From positions 275,032,758 through 275,096,757 of the forward strand of contig CM077116.1 in the NCBI GenBank assembly GCA_039619475.1: a stretch of DNA of 64,000 nt, read 5' to 3'. Positions 10,086 through 22,690 of this stretch are shown here, one piece after another. Each line of letters starts with the position of its first letter. The stretch's first letter is position 1. The DNA comes from Icerya purchasi (lineage: Eukaryota > Arthropoda > Insecta > Hemiptera > Monophlebidae). The position numbers and the translations under genes were made by a program. Below the pieces are notes generated by a model. The model searched no databases. It was not told where the DNA came from and saw only the letters and a list, made by a program, of their open reading frames with translations.

Positions 10086-10149
10086 ACTTCTTTCCCTTCT
10101 ACCTGTTTCTGGATAAGATCCTTGGTTGACGAGCCCAAGAAAAAAAGAG

Positions 10150-10609
10150 TATTAATAATTTTTTGCCTCTATCTTAATACTGACCGAGTTTTTGTCCCCT
10201 AGTTCACGCCATAATCGTGAATTGGATTTATATTTTAATTTCTATCGTACACTGGTATTAATTCTTAAAGTGCGTATATTAATTTATTTTTTTTTAAATT
10301 TAACATCAATACATCTGGGAAGTTATATCTATTTCAAAAACACGCCGTTTTAAACCAAAGACCCATAATATATAATTATCTAAACGTATAAAATGGGCGG
10401 CGATACAGCCATAATTTCATTTAGCCTTAATGATTTTCTAAGAACACACACTTTGATAGCGAATTACAATGTAAATAAGAGTTAACACCATATGGACAAA
10501 TCTAATATGCGTTTAAAATTTAAACTTAATAATTAGATGAAAAAAAGTATATACTTTAGAACCCGTTTAAAATCATTTTAATTGTAATAAGTCACTCAAT
10601 ATGTGTATG
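10150..10609. other. No recognised feature
   Basis: AT-rich spacer between two LINE copies. No coding or repeat signal recognised. Confidence 0.5.
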
Positions 10610-11965
10610 GCTTAGTTGTTTGAAAGTTACACTACCGCCAGCACAGCTCTTAACATCATTAAAGCACACAAGCCCCCTCATAGACGTGATAAACAGATTA
10701 CTGAATACACCTGTGAAAATCGAAAAACAGCAAAATGAATTGACGTATTACAAACTATATCAAAGAATAGCCAATGTGCTACTAGAAAGGTGTGTTATCG
10801 CATAGAAATTCAAATTTACCTCTTCTCAATGACAATGGCGATTGTGCTAAAACTGAGCCTGAAAAAGCCGAACTGTTCGCGTCTTGTCTATATATAAAAC
10901 GTTCCAACCTCATCCAGACATTATAAATCAAGATCATGTACGCACGATACTTCACGATTTGGATGGTTCTCTCCGATTACCTCACATTCGTAAATTTATA
11001 TGTTTGTCTGAAGTCAAAAACACAACTATGAACCTACCAATCAAGAAGACCCCAGGATATGACCTCTTTACAGCCTCAGCGCTGCGTCTTCTCCCTAAAA
11101 AAGGAATTCTGCTATTAACCTATATTTACAATTCCACGCTCCGGTTAAGCTACTTCACAATTCAGTGGAAGTACTTTATAATAAAAATGGTCCACAATGG
11201 ACCTCATAAACCCTCTCATTTGTACACGTATTTTAGATCTATTAGTCTACTCCCGCTGACGGTTAAAGAATCCCAGTGAAGTATTCTGTGTACCTTTGCT
11301 GATGATACATGCATAATTTCTTCTGATTCTGATGTGACTAAAGCAACAAATTACTTGCAGCAACAACTTACCCCTTTAGAATCATGCTTGACGGACAAGG
11401 GTCAACGAAGTGAAAATCAGCCGTATCACTTTTGCATTGCGAAGTGGGGCATCACACCTCCAGTTTATCTAAATCGGAATGTTATCTCGCAGGTAAGTAA
11501 TGTAAGATACTTAGGCTTGTGCCTAGATAAACGCCTTACGTGGGCTCGACATATTACCGTAAAAGTTAGCGAAATAAGAAATATGGACTACTCCTGCGAT
11601 CCAGATAATCATTAGATAACAAAACATAAATATGCAATAGTGTAATTAAGCCGATCTGGACATATGATGTCGAACTTTGGGGAACTGCTAAAAATTCACA
11701 TATACGTTGTCTTCAATCAGTTGAGTGCAAGATGTTTCGCAAGATAGTCGGTGCACCGTGGTTCGTATGGAATACATTGATAAGAAGATATCTTCGAATT
11801 CCTTCTGTTACTGAAGTAGTAAAATCGCGATACAAGGCCTTGATTGAAAGGCTCGTGGATCGTACAAACGTGATGATTACTGACCTCGCAGATCAATATA
11901 TCACCTGATCTCTCAACTCGTCGATTAAAAAGACCGTGACCGCATGATATTTTGAATAATCTGTA
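10610..11965 (+). pseudogene. Jockey-like LINE ORF2, internally deleted copy
   Basis: The pre-RT region reads DGDCAKTEPEKAELFAS and then VKNTTMNLPIKKTPGYDL, giving way to the finger motif ISLLPL at about 11240. Immediately after, at about 11290, comes the catalytic-box relic TFADDTCIISSD. The roughly 180-residue stretch between these motifs, including motif A and the GVPQGSVLGP box, is therefore missing. Downstream, LGLCLDKRLTW, KPIWTYDVELWGTAK and a final RLKRP match the Jockey-type thumb and C-terminus. Several frameshifts and stops are present. It cannot be functional. Confidence 0.75.
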
Positions 11966-14900
11966 AATTTATTTAGATCTAATACAGCAAGGAGACTGCG
12001 GTCATTGGATGGACCAGTCGTATTAAGTTATTTGCTGCATGCTATTCCGCCTAGATCACTTATAGTGATCGAAATATTTTCAGATTGTCGAAAAAAAGAA
12101 AAATGTTTTTATATGTTTTTAATGCACATACTATATATATATAGCCTTGTTTAAGCATTAGCGTGTAAACTCAATAGACAAACTTTGCTTAAAACATTTC
12201 TACACAGTTTATTAGAATGAATTTTGGCTTGTTATAAATTTTGCAATGCTGTTACTTTAATATGATTTACTTTAACAAATAGTGTAGAGTTTTGCACTGC
12301 ATTTAAAAAGACCTGAATTTTTCAAACTTACTTTGAAATTTAGTTAGTAGAAAGTACATTTGTTTTGAGTCGTGGAAGTTTATATTTATGATTCGTTATG
12401 TCTACAGTGTGCGATGTGTAATTCACATTTTTATTATTACGTTACTCGCCTTTGCGTGCAGCATAACTTTATCGCTCGGAAATTTCGATGTTTTTAACGA
12501 CTTTTAACATGGAACTTCATTTCTCGGATTACAATATTCTTTTCTGATCAACTTTTTCCCCTTTATGTAGAAAATTAAAGCAAACGCTCGTAAAACTTGT
12601 ATTTATTTTTTATTTTCAAATAAAAATAATGTATTTTTAAAAAAAGCTGTAAGTAACTTTCTGAAAGCGAGCGATTTTATTTTACATTTAATTTTTACAG
12701 AATTTCCATATGCAATTTTGCACGGAAAATTATTCTCCCCTGATCGACCTATGTATTTAAATTACGGAGCAATCGGTTTTTTTATTAGACATGAAATAAT
12801 ACGCAGATTCGACGATGAGAGGTAAATATTACAATTGAAATTCAAAATTTAACCTCGTTCATAATTTTTTTTTCAGTTTATCTTTTGTTTTTAATTAATT
12901 TTAGTTTCTATGTTACGCAAGCGGATTCGTAGAGGAGAAACAGATATCGCCATTTGTTGCCTCAAAAGTATTTCAGCAATTTTGCACTTTTTTTTCTCAG
13001 AAGAAGACTCGATGATTCCATTTGAAAAATATTACATTATCAAACTCTAATCTTATATATAAAAATAAGTTGCCAAATATATAATAAAAATATGTGGGAG
13101 AACAATGGAGGCGAATGATTGTTTAGCGAGTACGGTGCAAACCGGTCTGCATTTCTCTTAAACACGGTACACCCTAAATCGGGAAAAAGAAAAGAAAATA
13201 ATAAGCGACCCGACTTCACAAGTACCGCGAGAACTACAAAAAAAATGAAACACATGTCCGGAAATCAGGTAACGAAAGAAATTTGAGGAGCACAAAGAGA
13301 TTGCCCTAATAATGAGAAATTTATAACAACTGAAAGGTCCTTGATCAGATAAATTAGCGACCGGGAGGAAATAGAAAGATTGACTGCGAACATTACAATA
13401 AGTGCATTAACCATTTTTTGTGTGTTTTTCCTGTTCTCAGTTATTCAGACCTATTCGTATTTTCATTTCGGTAAATGTGCTTCATTCGTAAGTTACTCGC
13501 ATATTATCCACGTATGTATATTCGTTTTTAAAGTACGTTCGGTATTTTCGCAATTTTTGATAATATTGCACGAGTACAAGGTCGTCGCCAGCAAATGAGC
13601 CAAGGGAGGCAAGATTATAGAAAGAGGAAATAAAATTTATAAGTTGTAAAGGCTTAATATTTTATTAAACAAGAATAAAATCTTAATTAAAACATAGTTT
13701 TCGTGGGTTTCTGGCAAATTGTACTACTACTTTATTATAAAAGTCAAACTGTCTATGATTACGTGCCTATGAATACTCATCATGGCCAGTTAGTTAAAAA
13801 GTTCCGAAGCTCCAGGAGGGGGAGAGCAACGACCCTTTCCTGGCCCCCCTTGGTGTCACACATGTATGAATATATTCACATTTGTGCGGTGAGTGTCAAT
13901 TTTATATTTCAGTCGTAAAAATATTGCGACGTATTATTTATCTTAGCCAGGAAAAAAATTTTAAAATGTTGTAAAAAGGCTGTATATAAAAAGATGATGC
14001 CTATCACTTCAACTGCTAAATGCCTGTAAAAAACACATAGAAATATATTCATAAAAGTCAACGTGTACAGTCATTGGAAACATTTTCCAATCATCCGGAA
14101 AGTGAATTCAAAGGATCTCTAGATTTTTGTTACGTTCAGTATTGAAAAGCAAAGTTGTATGGGAAGAGCCTTTAAATTCATAAATGTGTCCATGAATTAG
14201 TTTTAAAATATTTCATGTTTTGTGAATATCTATAAGATTGAAATAAAGTTAAGAAGTATGTGATTCTTATCTAAGTATATTTTTGGAAAAAACACGATTT
14301 TACAAAAAAAAAAGTGTATTTAGATACATTTACGAAATTTTAAATAAACTACGACAAACATGCAAAGTGTTTCAAAAATTATTCGTTAGATAATGCATCA
14401 TTATAAATTTGTAACACTGTTAGCAACACAGAACTCTAATCTAACTTAGACTACGAAATGTATGATTTTGTTCTAGAAATTCTAATTTTAATTCAGCGCA
14501 AAATTATTTAAAACGTTTTAAAACTATTCCCAAATATAAAAGGCTATGTATTTTTAAAATGAGTTAGATATGTTTTTCAAATTTGTAGATACAAGAAAGG
14601 GATCTCGAAAATTATTTAAAACGTTTTAAAATTATATTCCCAAATATTGTACATTTATTGAACTTAATTAATTTTGAGTATTAATTTTATCTTAGTAAAA
14701 AAATGAATTTAATTCAGCTAATAAGTTAACAGAACATTTAATGATTATGAGGCGGTACAAAGTTCCCCGGGTCAGCTAGTGAATCAATAATTTTTACTTA
14801 TAACGATCAGATCAATCCTTGCTAGATTTCTGGCTACGCTACAAGACCGTAAAAGAATAAAGTGGAATATTAAATTTAAATTTCTTAAAACATTAATTTA

Positions 14901-15522
14901 TCCAAAATCGTTATGGTTGGTAAAATTTAATTTTTGATTAGTATAATTAATTTTACAGATTTATTACAATACTAATCTCATAACGTTTCAAATTTGAATC
15001 AATGCTCTCTCGTTATTCTAAATCTAATGCGGACTTTTCCCGATCATCAATGGTAAATACATAATATTTCTTTTGCGCATACTACGAAAAAAAATTTAAT
15101 TAAGATATAAGAATCACAGTAGGGATTGAGAAGCTTTAAGTAATAACAGGTCGGAATACGGAGTGGGGCGCGTTCATTCAAGGAAGATATGGTGAGAATC
15201 TCAGACGGCTTTGTCGTTAGGATAAAGAGGCTAATTAGAGGAAAGTGCGAACAGAAAACAAAAACGCGAGGAAGGAAGGAGAGCATCATTAAGATGTAAA
15301 CGAATAATAAAGATGATAGCCGAACGGCGAAACGAAAGAAAATCGGCAATGCATTGAATATCTTCTCCGGAATAAAAATAATTTCTACACTTCTGATTTT
15401 AATTCAAACTTATCAAAATTTTAGATAAAATTGAGCGAGTGATTTAAACATTGACTTAGGGAAACGGTTCCTATAAATAGCAAAATTTTTAACATATACC
15501 AAATAAGCTACTTCTAAATTAC
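11966..15522. other. Long stretch without recognised genes
   Basis: About 3.5 kb of AT-rich non-coding sequence. Small features only: a short (TA)n at about 12133, a G/C-rich patch at 13810-13860 that might be a MITE end, and CCCCGGGTCAGCTAGT at about 14766, which resembles an insect repeat terminus. None is strong enough for a firm call. Confidence 0.45.
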
Positions 15523-15932
15523 CTCTATATCAGGGGTGGCCAACTCAAATGATCTTACGGGTCAATTTAGAAATGCATCACAACTCCGCGGGCCGCATGT
15601 AAAATCATATATCCCCATATTAGATTTAGACCCACTACAGACATTCTTTATAGTGAAAAAAATTGTGAAACATAATGCGAGTTATTATTATTATTATTCT
15701 GTTTACTAGTATTCTTACATGTAAACATAGATAGTATAGTAATAATGATACTAGGATGGTCACTACGTCACTGAGGTCACTTAACAGTGAAACGTAAAAC
15801 TTGTTATACTAAATGTTCCAACATGCGCACACAATATGAGTTCGCAGAACATAATTTTTTACTACTTTGGTCATCTTGTGGACCGCAAAAATGTTCAAGG
15901 CGGGCCGCGGATTGGCCACCCCTGCTCTACAT
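15523..15932. mobile_element. hAT-type MITE, 394 bp, with 13-bp TIRs and 8-bp TSD
   Basis: The element spans 15531-15924. It starts CAGGGGTGGCCAAC and ends with the complement of CAGGGGTGGCCAAT, giving a perfect 13-bp terminal inverted repeat. Flanks are CTCTATAT (15523-15530) and CTCTACAT (15925-15932), an 8-bp duplication with one change. The subterminal GGGCCGC motifs are also inverted copies. There is no transposase, so it depends on a hAT enzyme in trans. The high symmetry suggests a comparatively recent insertion. Confidence 0.9.
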
Positions 15933-16403
15933 GAAAGTCTTTTATTTGAAAAATTATCGTGTCGCATACTTCTTTAACAACAACAGAACTCTTATATTCT
16001 GCGATTCACTTTCTTCGTTTACTACAATTTAGAAAATTTCGAATTTCAGAAATGGTTTTTTGTCGAAACATTCCATGTTTTTTAGAAGAGCTATATTTTT
16101 TTCTCTTTTTTGTATTGAACTGATTGAACAGTGTATGTCTGCATGCGGAAAAATTTTATGAAATCGATTAAGCCGAGATAAAAAATCGATATTTTATAAA
16201 CTGACTTGAAAACATTCTATTAACTTTGCACGGTTTTCATGAATCGTATTTACATTCGGATGTTGTAGTTCGAGCTGGTTTGACAAGCCTTCGGCAATTT
16301 CTGTTGTACAATTTCTTCTGATGTATGCGAATGTGAGTTGAACTTTAGAAAAAGTCAGGCATTGCAGATAAGTTCGATTTCCTGGCAATTAAAAGCGTCC
16401 CAA

Positions 16404-16442
<39 letters not shown>

Positions 16443-17564
16443 AAGTGTTCATTCGCCGATTGATGTAATATCAACTTTAACTGGTAAGTCTAACAATGGA
16501 CAAAGGGAGAATATTTGTATTTTAGTTTCGAGTTTTACTCGTACGCCACTCGTACTGCCGAACGTTGCATTAGCGCCGTCGTAGCATTTGCAATGAGCTT
16601 AAAATGTGCTGAAATTAAGCATTTCAATTCACTCTTAATCGGTTTTGTTTAATCATTGACTGATGATCAGGACTCTCAAAAAACTTCAAAATCGTTCATA
16701 CACGCAACCGTTGCTCAAGTATAAGAATCATTTGATAATAGTTTCGTCACAATGAATTGACAACAATTGATTTCCGTGAATTTATTAATTTCTTCTAGGC
16801 GTACAGAAAATAATATACTTTGTAAAATCACATTTTGAATAACACGATTGTCTTAAAATTATATCTGACACAGACGTTAAAGTAATTCACGAAAGAAACC
16901 GCGACTTTCGGTTTTTTCATTATGTCTCTGTAATGCAAATTACGGTTTTCCGCAAAATTCTGCGTAGTTAATTATTTTTTTTAGACATATCTGTTTGTTT
17001 TTTTTTTGGTCACTGTTCACAGTGTTTTACTATCGTTTCTCTTCATCTCAATATGCTACGGGCATAGTAATAGCCTTGTCGAATACTTCACATATAAAAA
17101 TTTTCGAGAGGCCATATTTTTTTGTTTTTCTTTTTTTTGGCTCTCTCGGGTAAATATTTCAAATGCAGGACCACTAGAAAAAGATGTAAATACCCGAATT
17201 AAAATATCGATTACATTCACCGCTACCTACTCTAAATTTATATACGTTGTTTAATTTTGGTGTCGGTCTAGATAATCTTTTTATTTAAATTATTTCCGAT
17301 GACGACACTGACGAAAACTCGTAATACTTCTTACTGAGTTTTCGGTAATTTTCTCAATTGAAACGAACGGAAGTGAAAAACAAGCCCAAAAACGGATAAT
17401 AAGATTAATCCGCAAAATATCCTCGGCAAAATTTTGACAAAAAAACAAAACATAAAGGACGACATGCGTACGGAACCGTCTATTTCTACAGATTATACTG
17501 CATGCAATTGCAAGCGTCTCCATGTCATTTAGTCCTACTACTTCGAACATAAAATTTAACTGAT
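15933..17564. other. No recognised gene; 36-nt poly(A) tract
   Basis: A pure A run of 36 lies at 16405-16440, immediately downstream of AT-rich sequence with no recognisable LINE or gene 3' end. It may be a retrocopy tail. The remainder is featureless. Confidence 0.45.
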
Positions 17565-17655
17565 CCTTCTCCCTCGTGTCGTTTCTAGGCGAAGATCCTT
17601 TGTTAACATGCCCAAAGGGGGTTTAAAAAAAAAAAAAAAGAAAAAAAAAAGGAAA
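17565..17655 (+). mobile_element. LINE 3' tail related to the 7.5-10.1 kb family
   Basis: GTTTCTAGGCGAAGATCCTT, then GTTAACATGCCCAAA and A-rich DNA, resembles GTTTCTGGATAAGATCCTTG, GTTGACGAGCCCAAG and A-rich DNA at 10100-10149. This looks like a short 3'-end-only insertion of a related family. The 5' limit is undefined. Confidence 0.45.
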
Positions 17656-17991
17656 ATAAAAATGTGTGTGGTGTGCATCTTGGTTTCCAGTTGAAAATCA
17701 GGCATCAGGGTACTATTTTGAGAATTCCACAGGTCTAAATTGAGTTAGTCCTAACCGGCTCTAAGTAGTACGTGAAAAAATACCCGCTACAGCTCGAAGC
17801 GGTCGAGAGCAAACCGATCACTTTCAGCTGGACACAGATGACATCTGGCAGGGTGTATATATCACTGTTCAAACGATTTTTCCTACAAATTCTGCAACAA
17901 TACGTAACGATTTTTCCTGTATTTTTACTGAAATCGAAATTAAAATTTTCAGTAAAAGCCAAGTGTAGTCTCTATTGAACATGTTATTTAA

Positions 17992-18018
17992 CGTTTCGAA
18001 CACGTTTCCCTTCATCAG
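17992..18018 (-). ncRNA. Hammerhead-ribozyme-like core motif
   Basis: On the minus strand CTGATGA (18018-18012) is followed after 14 nt by GAAAC (17997-17993). CUGAUGA and GAAAC are the two conserved boxes of the hammerhead ribozyme, and they occur in this arrangement in Penelope-like retroelements and other repeats. The 14-nt middle pairs only weakly, and helices I and III were not worked out. No Penelope-like coding sequence was recognised beside it. This is a motif match only. Confidence 0.35.
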
Positions 18019-18589
18019 AAATTAGACTAAAACTAACTCGGTTATTTCGGTAGATCCGGCTTCGTAAATTATATTTCCCCCCCTCCGACACCTCACGCAG
18101 ATTTTCCCAAACAAATATAATAAACTAACAAATTTCCGTAAGGTTCCGACATCTCTCTCTTTTGTATAGTATTTCTCTTTTTGTCTTTATTATCAAATAT
18201 GATGATTATCTTTAATAGACTAGGGCAATAGGTCTTCAAAACGAACTCACTTACAAACCCCTTTGCTGGAATTATTACGGATTGTAGGATTTCAGTGATT
18301 CTCCAACTTGTCCCTTTTCAGATCCATCAATTTTCGCTAAAATTTCCGTTTTGTCAAATTGTAATACATGACCAGCAATTCCTTCGTGCTAATGCCGATT
18401 TTTCTACACGTTTATTTGTGTCTTTGGTACGTTTCTATCTATTTATCCGACATAGTAGTGCTATCGCATGTCAAGTCTTGTAAACACCGGTCACGCGATA
18501 ATTTTTAATTTTTACGCACCTGTCAAACACCGGTCGAATATTATTTTGCATTCGGCAATAGTTTAACAATAACGTGATAATTTCCGTGG
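18019..18589. other. No recognised feature
   Basis: AT-rich sequence leading into the Jockey-like LINE. No coding signal recognised. Confidence 0.4.
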
Positions 18590-18727
18590 GCGGTTGGTTG
18601 ATAACGTGCGTATCAGTCGTTGTTTTCTGTGTTCATTGTTGTTTGGAAGTGTATCAGTTTAACTGTATTCTCGTCAGTGGATATTATCGGCTGATCTCGG
18701 TCAGCTGATAGTACTATTCATCCGACT

Positions 18728-19897
18728 ATGTCCGTATGGGGTAGGTCGTCGAATACAGCGGCGGGGACCGTTCCCAATTTCAATGATTTTCCGATTAATG
18801 AATTGCACGAGCAGCGCGATAGCAATGCGGCTGGTCCGTCAAACGGTAATAAATACGTCCCGCAGTTAAGCGAATACGAGGAAGATTCGGATTCAAGCTT
18901 TACTACAGTGCTAAAACGTAAATGTGCGACAAAGAAATCGAAACCTGATAAGAGCCAGGTAATATTTACATCTAATCGCTATAGTCCGCTACAAGTAGAT
19001 GAAGATGCGATAAAGCATGCGTTATTTAATAATACCGTTGTACCAGCTACGAAATATCCTCCGATAACTATTTTACACCCCGATAGTTCAATAAACCTTA
19101 AGCAATTAATTAGTAATTTAAAACCTCTAGTAAATTCGGAATTTAAAATAAAATACTATAATAATAAAACTTTAATTTACGTCTACACCAGTGCACATTA
19201 CGATGCAGTAATTTCTACTCTTAAAATTAATAATATTCACTTCTATACACATTTGCCGAGAGAGCATAAGCCCCTAAAACTTGTTTTGAAAGGACTTCCG
19301 ACTACATTTACAATAGAAGATATCAAGGTTCAACTAGAATCATATTGCACGGTATTAAGTATCACGCAACTTACAAAAAAGCATGAGAAGACGAGTGAAC
19401 GGATTCCCCTTCCTGTTTTCATCGCTACGTTCCCTCCTGGGACAAATAGTAAAGACATTTTTAATATTAAACATATAAACTATTGTTTAATTCGATGGGA
19501 AAAATACGTAAGAAAAAGTCCGGTAATTCAGTGCTATAAATGTCAACGTTTTGGACATGTGTCACTAAATTGCAACCTACCTGATAGGTGTGTTCGTTGT
19601 GCACACACCCATCCCCCTGGTGCTTGTATCAGCTCTAATTTAATCAAGTGTGCCAATTGCGATGGTCCTCATGCTGCAAATTCCAGCGAATGTGCACATT
19701 TTGTGCGTATCATTCGTGCCAGGGAGGAAAAGAGGCCTTCTCTTCGTCAAACTGGTTTACCTACAGCACAAAAATTAAAGACTTGCCCTTCCAATGCAGG
19801 CAAATTTCCACAAAGAACTTATGCGCAGGTGACTAGACATAATAGTCCGAATAACTCTGAACCTGATCATTTTTCGTTTGTTTTTTTTCGTTATTAA
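18728..19897 (+). CDS. Jockey-like LINE ORF1, gag-like nucleic-acid-binding protein
   Basis: An open frame of 389 codons. The N-terminal half is polar. A central domain near residues 100-240 includes PLKLVLKGLPTTFTIEDIK, the RRM-like fold of Jockey gags. Three Cys/His knuckles follow: CYKCQRFGHVSLNC at about residue 270, CVRCAHTHPPGAC at about 288, and CANCDGPHAANSSEC at about 308. The protein would coat the element's RNA and help form the retrotransposition particle. The frame is uninterrupted, in contrast to ORF2 downstream. The ATG at 18728 is the first in frame after the leader. Confidence 0.85.
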   Translation: MSVWGRSSNTAAGTVPNFNDFPINELHEQRDSNAAGPSNGNKYVPQLSEYEEDSDSSFTTVLKRKCATKKSKPDKSQVIFTSNRYSPLQVDEDAIKHALFNNTVVPATKYPPITILHPDSSINLKQLISNLKPLVNSEFKIKYYNNKTLIYVYTSAHYDAVISTLKINNIHFYTHLPREHKPLKLVLKGLPTTFTIEDIKVQLESYCTVLSITQLTKKHEKTSERIPLPVFIATFPPGTNSKDIFNIKHINYCLIRWEKYVRKSPVIQCYKCQRFGHVSLNCNLPDRCVRCAHTHPPGACISSNLIKCANCDGPHAANSSECAHFVRIIRAREEKRPSLRQTGLPTAQKLKTCPSNAGKFPQRTYAQVTRHNSPNNSEPDHFSFVFFRY

Positions 19898-20046
19898 ATA
19901 AATTTGGAAATATTAATGTAAATAAACTTTTTTGCGTAATTAAGCTCATATTAAATGAATTTAATGGCATGCATCAAACGAGCATTTTTAGTGTATTCGG
20001 TAAGGTTACGGAAATTACAAGTAAGAATTATTTCTAATTGTGACTA

Positions 20047-22690
20047 ATGATTGTCAATAATAACGGGATACGACTAGTTGCTTGGAATTGTAACTCAATC
20101 GCTAATAAGTATGAGGAATTGTATGAATTTATTTGCAATAACCAGATTCACATAACTGCCCTTTCCGAAACTAAATTGCACTCTTCATATAACCTTAAAT
20201 TTCCTGGTTTGAAATTGTATAGAGAAGATGTTAATCGTAGAAGTGGTGGAGTAGCATTGATTATAAACAATAATATTAAACATGTCTTACTGCGTTTACC
20301 TCGTTTAATGCACGTACAATGCATTGCTGTTAAAATATATTCTGATTCTTTATGTCATGGTAATCAAAATTTAAACTCGTTTGTTGTTTGCACCGTATAT
20401 AAGCCACCTAGATTTACACAAAAATTCGCTGATGACATTAGATCACTTCTTAACTTACATCCAAAGGTTATTTTAGTTGGCGATCTAAATGCTAAAAGTA
20501 GAATATGGGGTTGCTTCAACAACAATTTAGCAGGTAATATTTTATTCAATATGTCCATTCGGGATAATTTTCAAATAATAGCTCCTCGAGAACCTACTTA
20601 CTTTCCTTCTTCAAATCAGATTCGATGCAGTGTTTTAGATCTAATCGTAGCAAAAAATGTTAGTGCAAAACTCCCCGTTACGTTTGATCATCTTCTCTCT
20701 GATCATAAGCCAATTTTTACGATTATTAATAATGTAAAACCGCTCTTAAATAGTAGGTCGTATCTAGACTTTAATAATGCGGATTGGGATAGTTTCAAAC
20801 AATATATCACAGATAATATTAATTTAAATCAACCAATTAAAGATAATTCTGATATTGATAGCAGGTTGAATAACTTTACTAAATTAATTACTGACAGTAT
20901 TAATCTATTTATACCAAAAAAGACGTGTCAGATGTTCCCGCAAGTTTACGCTCCGAGTTTTGTCCGTAATATAATTAAACTTAAAAACTATGTTCGGAGG
21001 ATTTATACAAAATACCGATTTCACTCTAATATTGGTTATCTGAAACCTGTAATCAAATTCTTAACAAAAATAGTCAGATTTGTACTTAGAAAAACCAAAA
21101 ATGATGAATTTCAAAAATTTCTGACGAATGTTAATACACAAGATAAAAGTTTATGGAAAGTATGTTCGTGGTATAGTAAGAGCGATGGGATTTGATTCTG
21201 ATCTTAACACGTCTGTTTATAAGGATCAAGTAAAAGCGAAGTTGTTAGCCGAGTATTACTCAAATATTCATAAAACGAGCACGCGTCTTGCATCTACATA
21301 TCAAAATAAGTTAGTTACTAATACAGTAAAACGTTTACTAACTGGTTCTGATTTCAATAACATTACAGGTTCTCCTATTTTTCATTCTGAGTTTTGTCCT
21401 GCCTCACCTGCTGAAATATTTAGGTACCTCAAGAAATCTAAAGCAAAAGACTCTTGTGGTGATGATAATATCCCGGCAGAAATCTTAAATAAGATTCCTC
21501 GGAAGCGAGTACTAGAGTTAACGCACATAATTAATGCTACAATGTGGTTCGGCTATTTTCCAAAGTTCTGGAAAGTAGCCAAAATCATTGCGCTACCTAA
21601 ACCAGACAAAAACTCTTCCCAAATGAATAATATACGACCCATTTGTTTACTTAGCAATTTAAGCAAAATAGCGGAAAAAGTTATGCTACACAGGCTTCGT
21701 AATTTCATCGATGGTAATAACATACTTTCAGCGAAACAATTTGGTTTCAGACCAGATTATTCTACTACGCATAACTTTAATATAAACAAACACACTGGAT
21801 TAATTCTATTTCACATTGCAAAAGCATTTGACACGACCTGGCACGACGGGCTGATTTACAAAATGTTAAAATATAATTTTCCGAAATATCTAATCAAATT
21901 AATTAGAAGTTTTTTACGCAATAGAACTTTTTACGTTTCATTACAAGAAGGTAAATCAATGACCAAAACTGCCGTTGCAGGAGATCCTCAAGTTAGTGTG
22001 CTGGGGCCTTTTCTCTTTTCAGTCTACTCGTCCGATCTCCCTAAGTTGCAACACACGAGTTTAGCTTTATATGCTGATAATACGGCTATATACTGTAGCT
22101 CGTATAGAACGTCTACTATTTATAATCGTCTACAGCTGCATAGTTTTCGGGTTTTAAAATTTTTGGAAAAATGGAAAATTGAAATTAATCCAACTAAAAC
22201 AGAAGCTACACTTTTTACTCGTAGATGTCCCATCCCTCCAAGGCAATTGATTATTAATGGCACCAGGACTAAATGGACTAATCATGTTCGATATCTTGGT
22301 GTAATTCTAGATAAAAGATTATCTTTTAAGGAACACTTAAAATACGCTGAAGCGAAAACAAATAGTACCATTGCAGCTTTCTACCCAATTATCAATCAGA
22401 GATCTTACTTAAACACCGCAAACAAGCTTATTATCTATAAAAGTATTATTAGACCAATATTGACTTATTCAGCTCCAGTTTGGTGCTCGATTTCAAACTC
22501 CGATTTTAATAAACTTCAGTTGCTGCAGAATAGATGTTGTCGGTGTATTTTAAACGTTCCCCGCTGGACTAAAATAGATAATATGCATGACTGGTTACAA
22601 TTGCCTTATGTAAAAGATTTTATAATTAATACAGCAAAAACTTTTTTCATGGCTGTTCCTATCATAGCAATATGCTTATCAGGAATATAG
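20047..22690 (+). pseudogene. Jockey-like LINE ORF2 (endonuclease + RT), frameshifted and catalytically mutated
   Basis: 20047-21195 encodes an APE-type endonuclease: RLVAWNCNSI, ALSETKL, GDLNAKSRIWG and LLSDHKPIF are all present. A frameshift between about 21128 and 21195 then moves the rest into another frame, which runs to 22690. The RT motifs are readable but damaged. The motif A catalytic Asp is His (FHIAKAFDTTW), the second Asp of the YADD box is Asn (LALYADNTAIY), and the PQGS box reads AGDPQVSVLGP. The thumb (RYLGVILDKRLSF) and IIRPILTYSAPVW follow. With two of the RT carboxylates gone, this protein could not reverse transcribe even if the frame were continuous. Confidence 0.85.

Larger units (their letters stand above)
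7545..10149 (+). mobile_element. Decayed I-like LINE with gag and RNase H
   Basis: The gag relic, internally shortened ORF2, RNase H and a defined A-rich 3' end lie in the correct order on one strand, so they are treated as one element. The same 3' end occurs at 27300-27380 and, more diverged, near 17565-17650. The 5' boundary and target duplication were not found. Confidence 0.6.

Noticed and set aside
13560..13870. Possible MITE with GCCAAGGGAGG / CCAAGGGGGGCC ends
   Set aside because: Ends match only loosely and no target duplication was found.
16194..16388. 64-codon minus-strand frame before the poly(A)
   Set aside because: No recognisable motif and no orientation consistent with the A-run being its tail.
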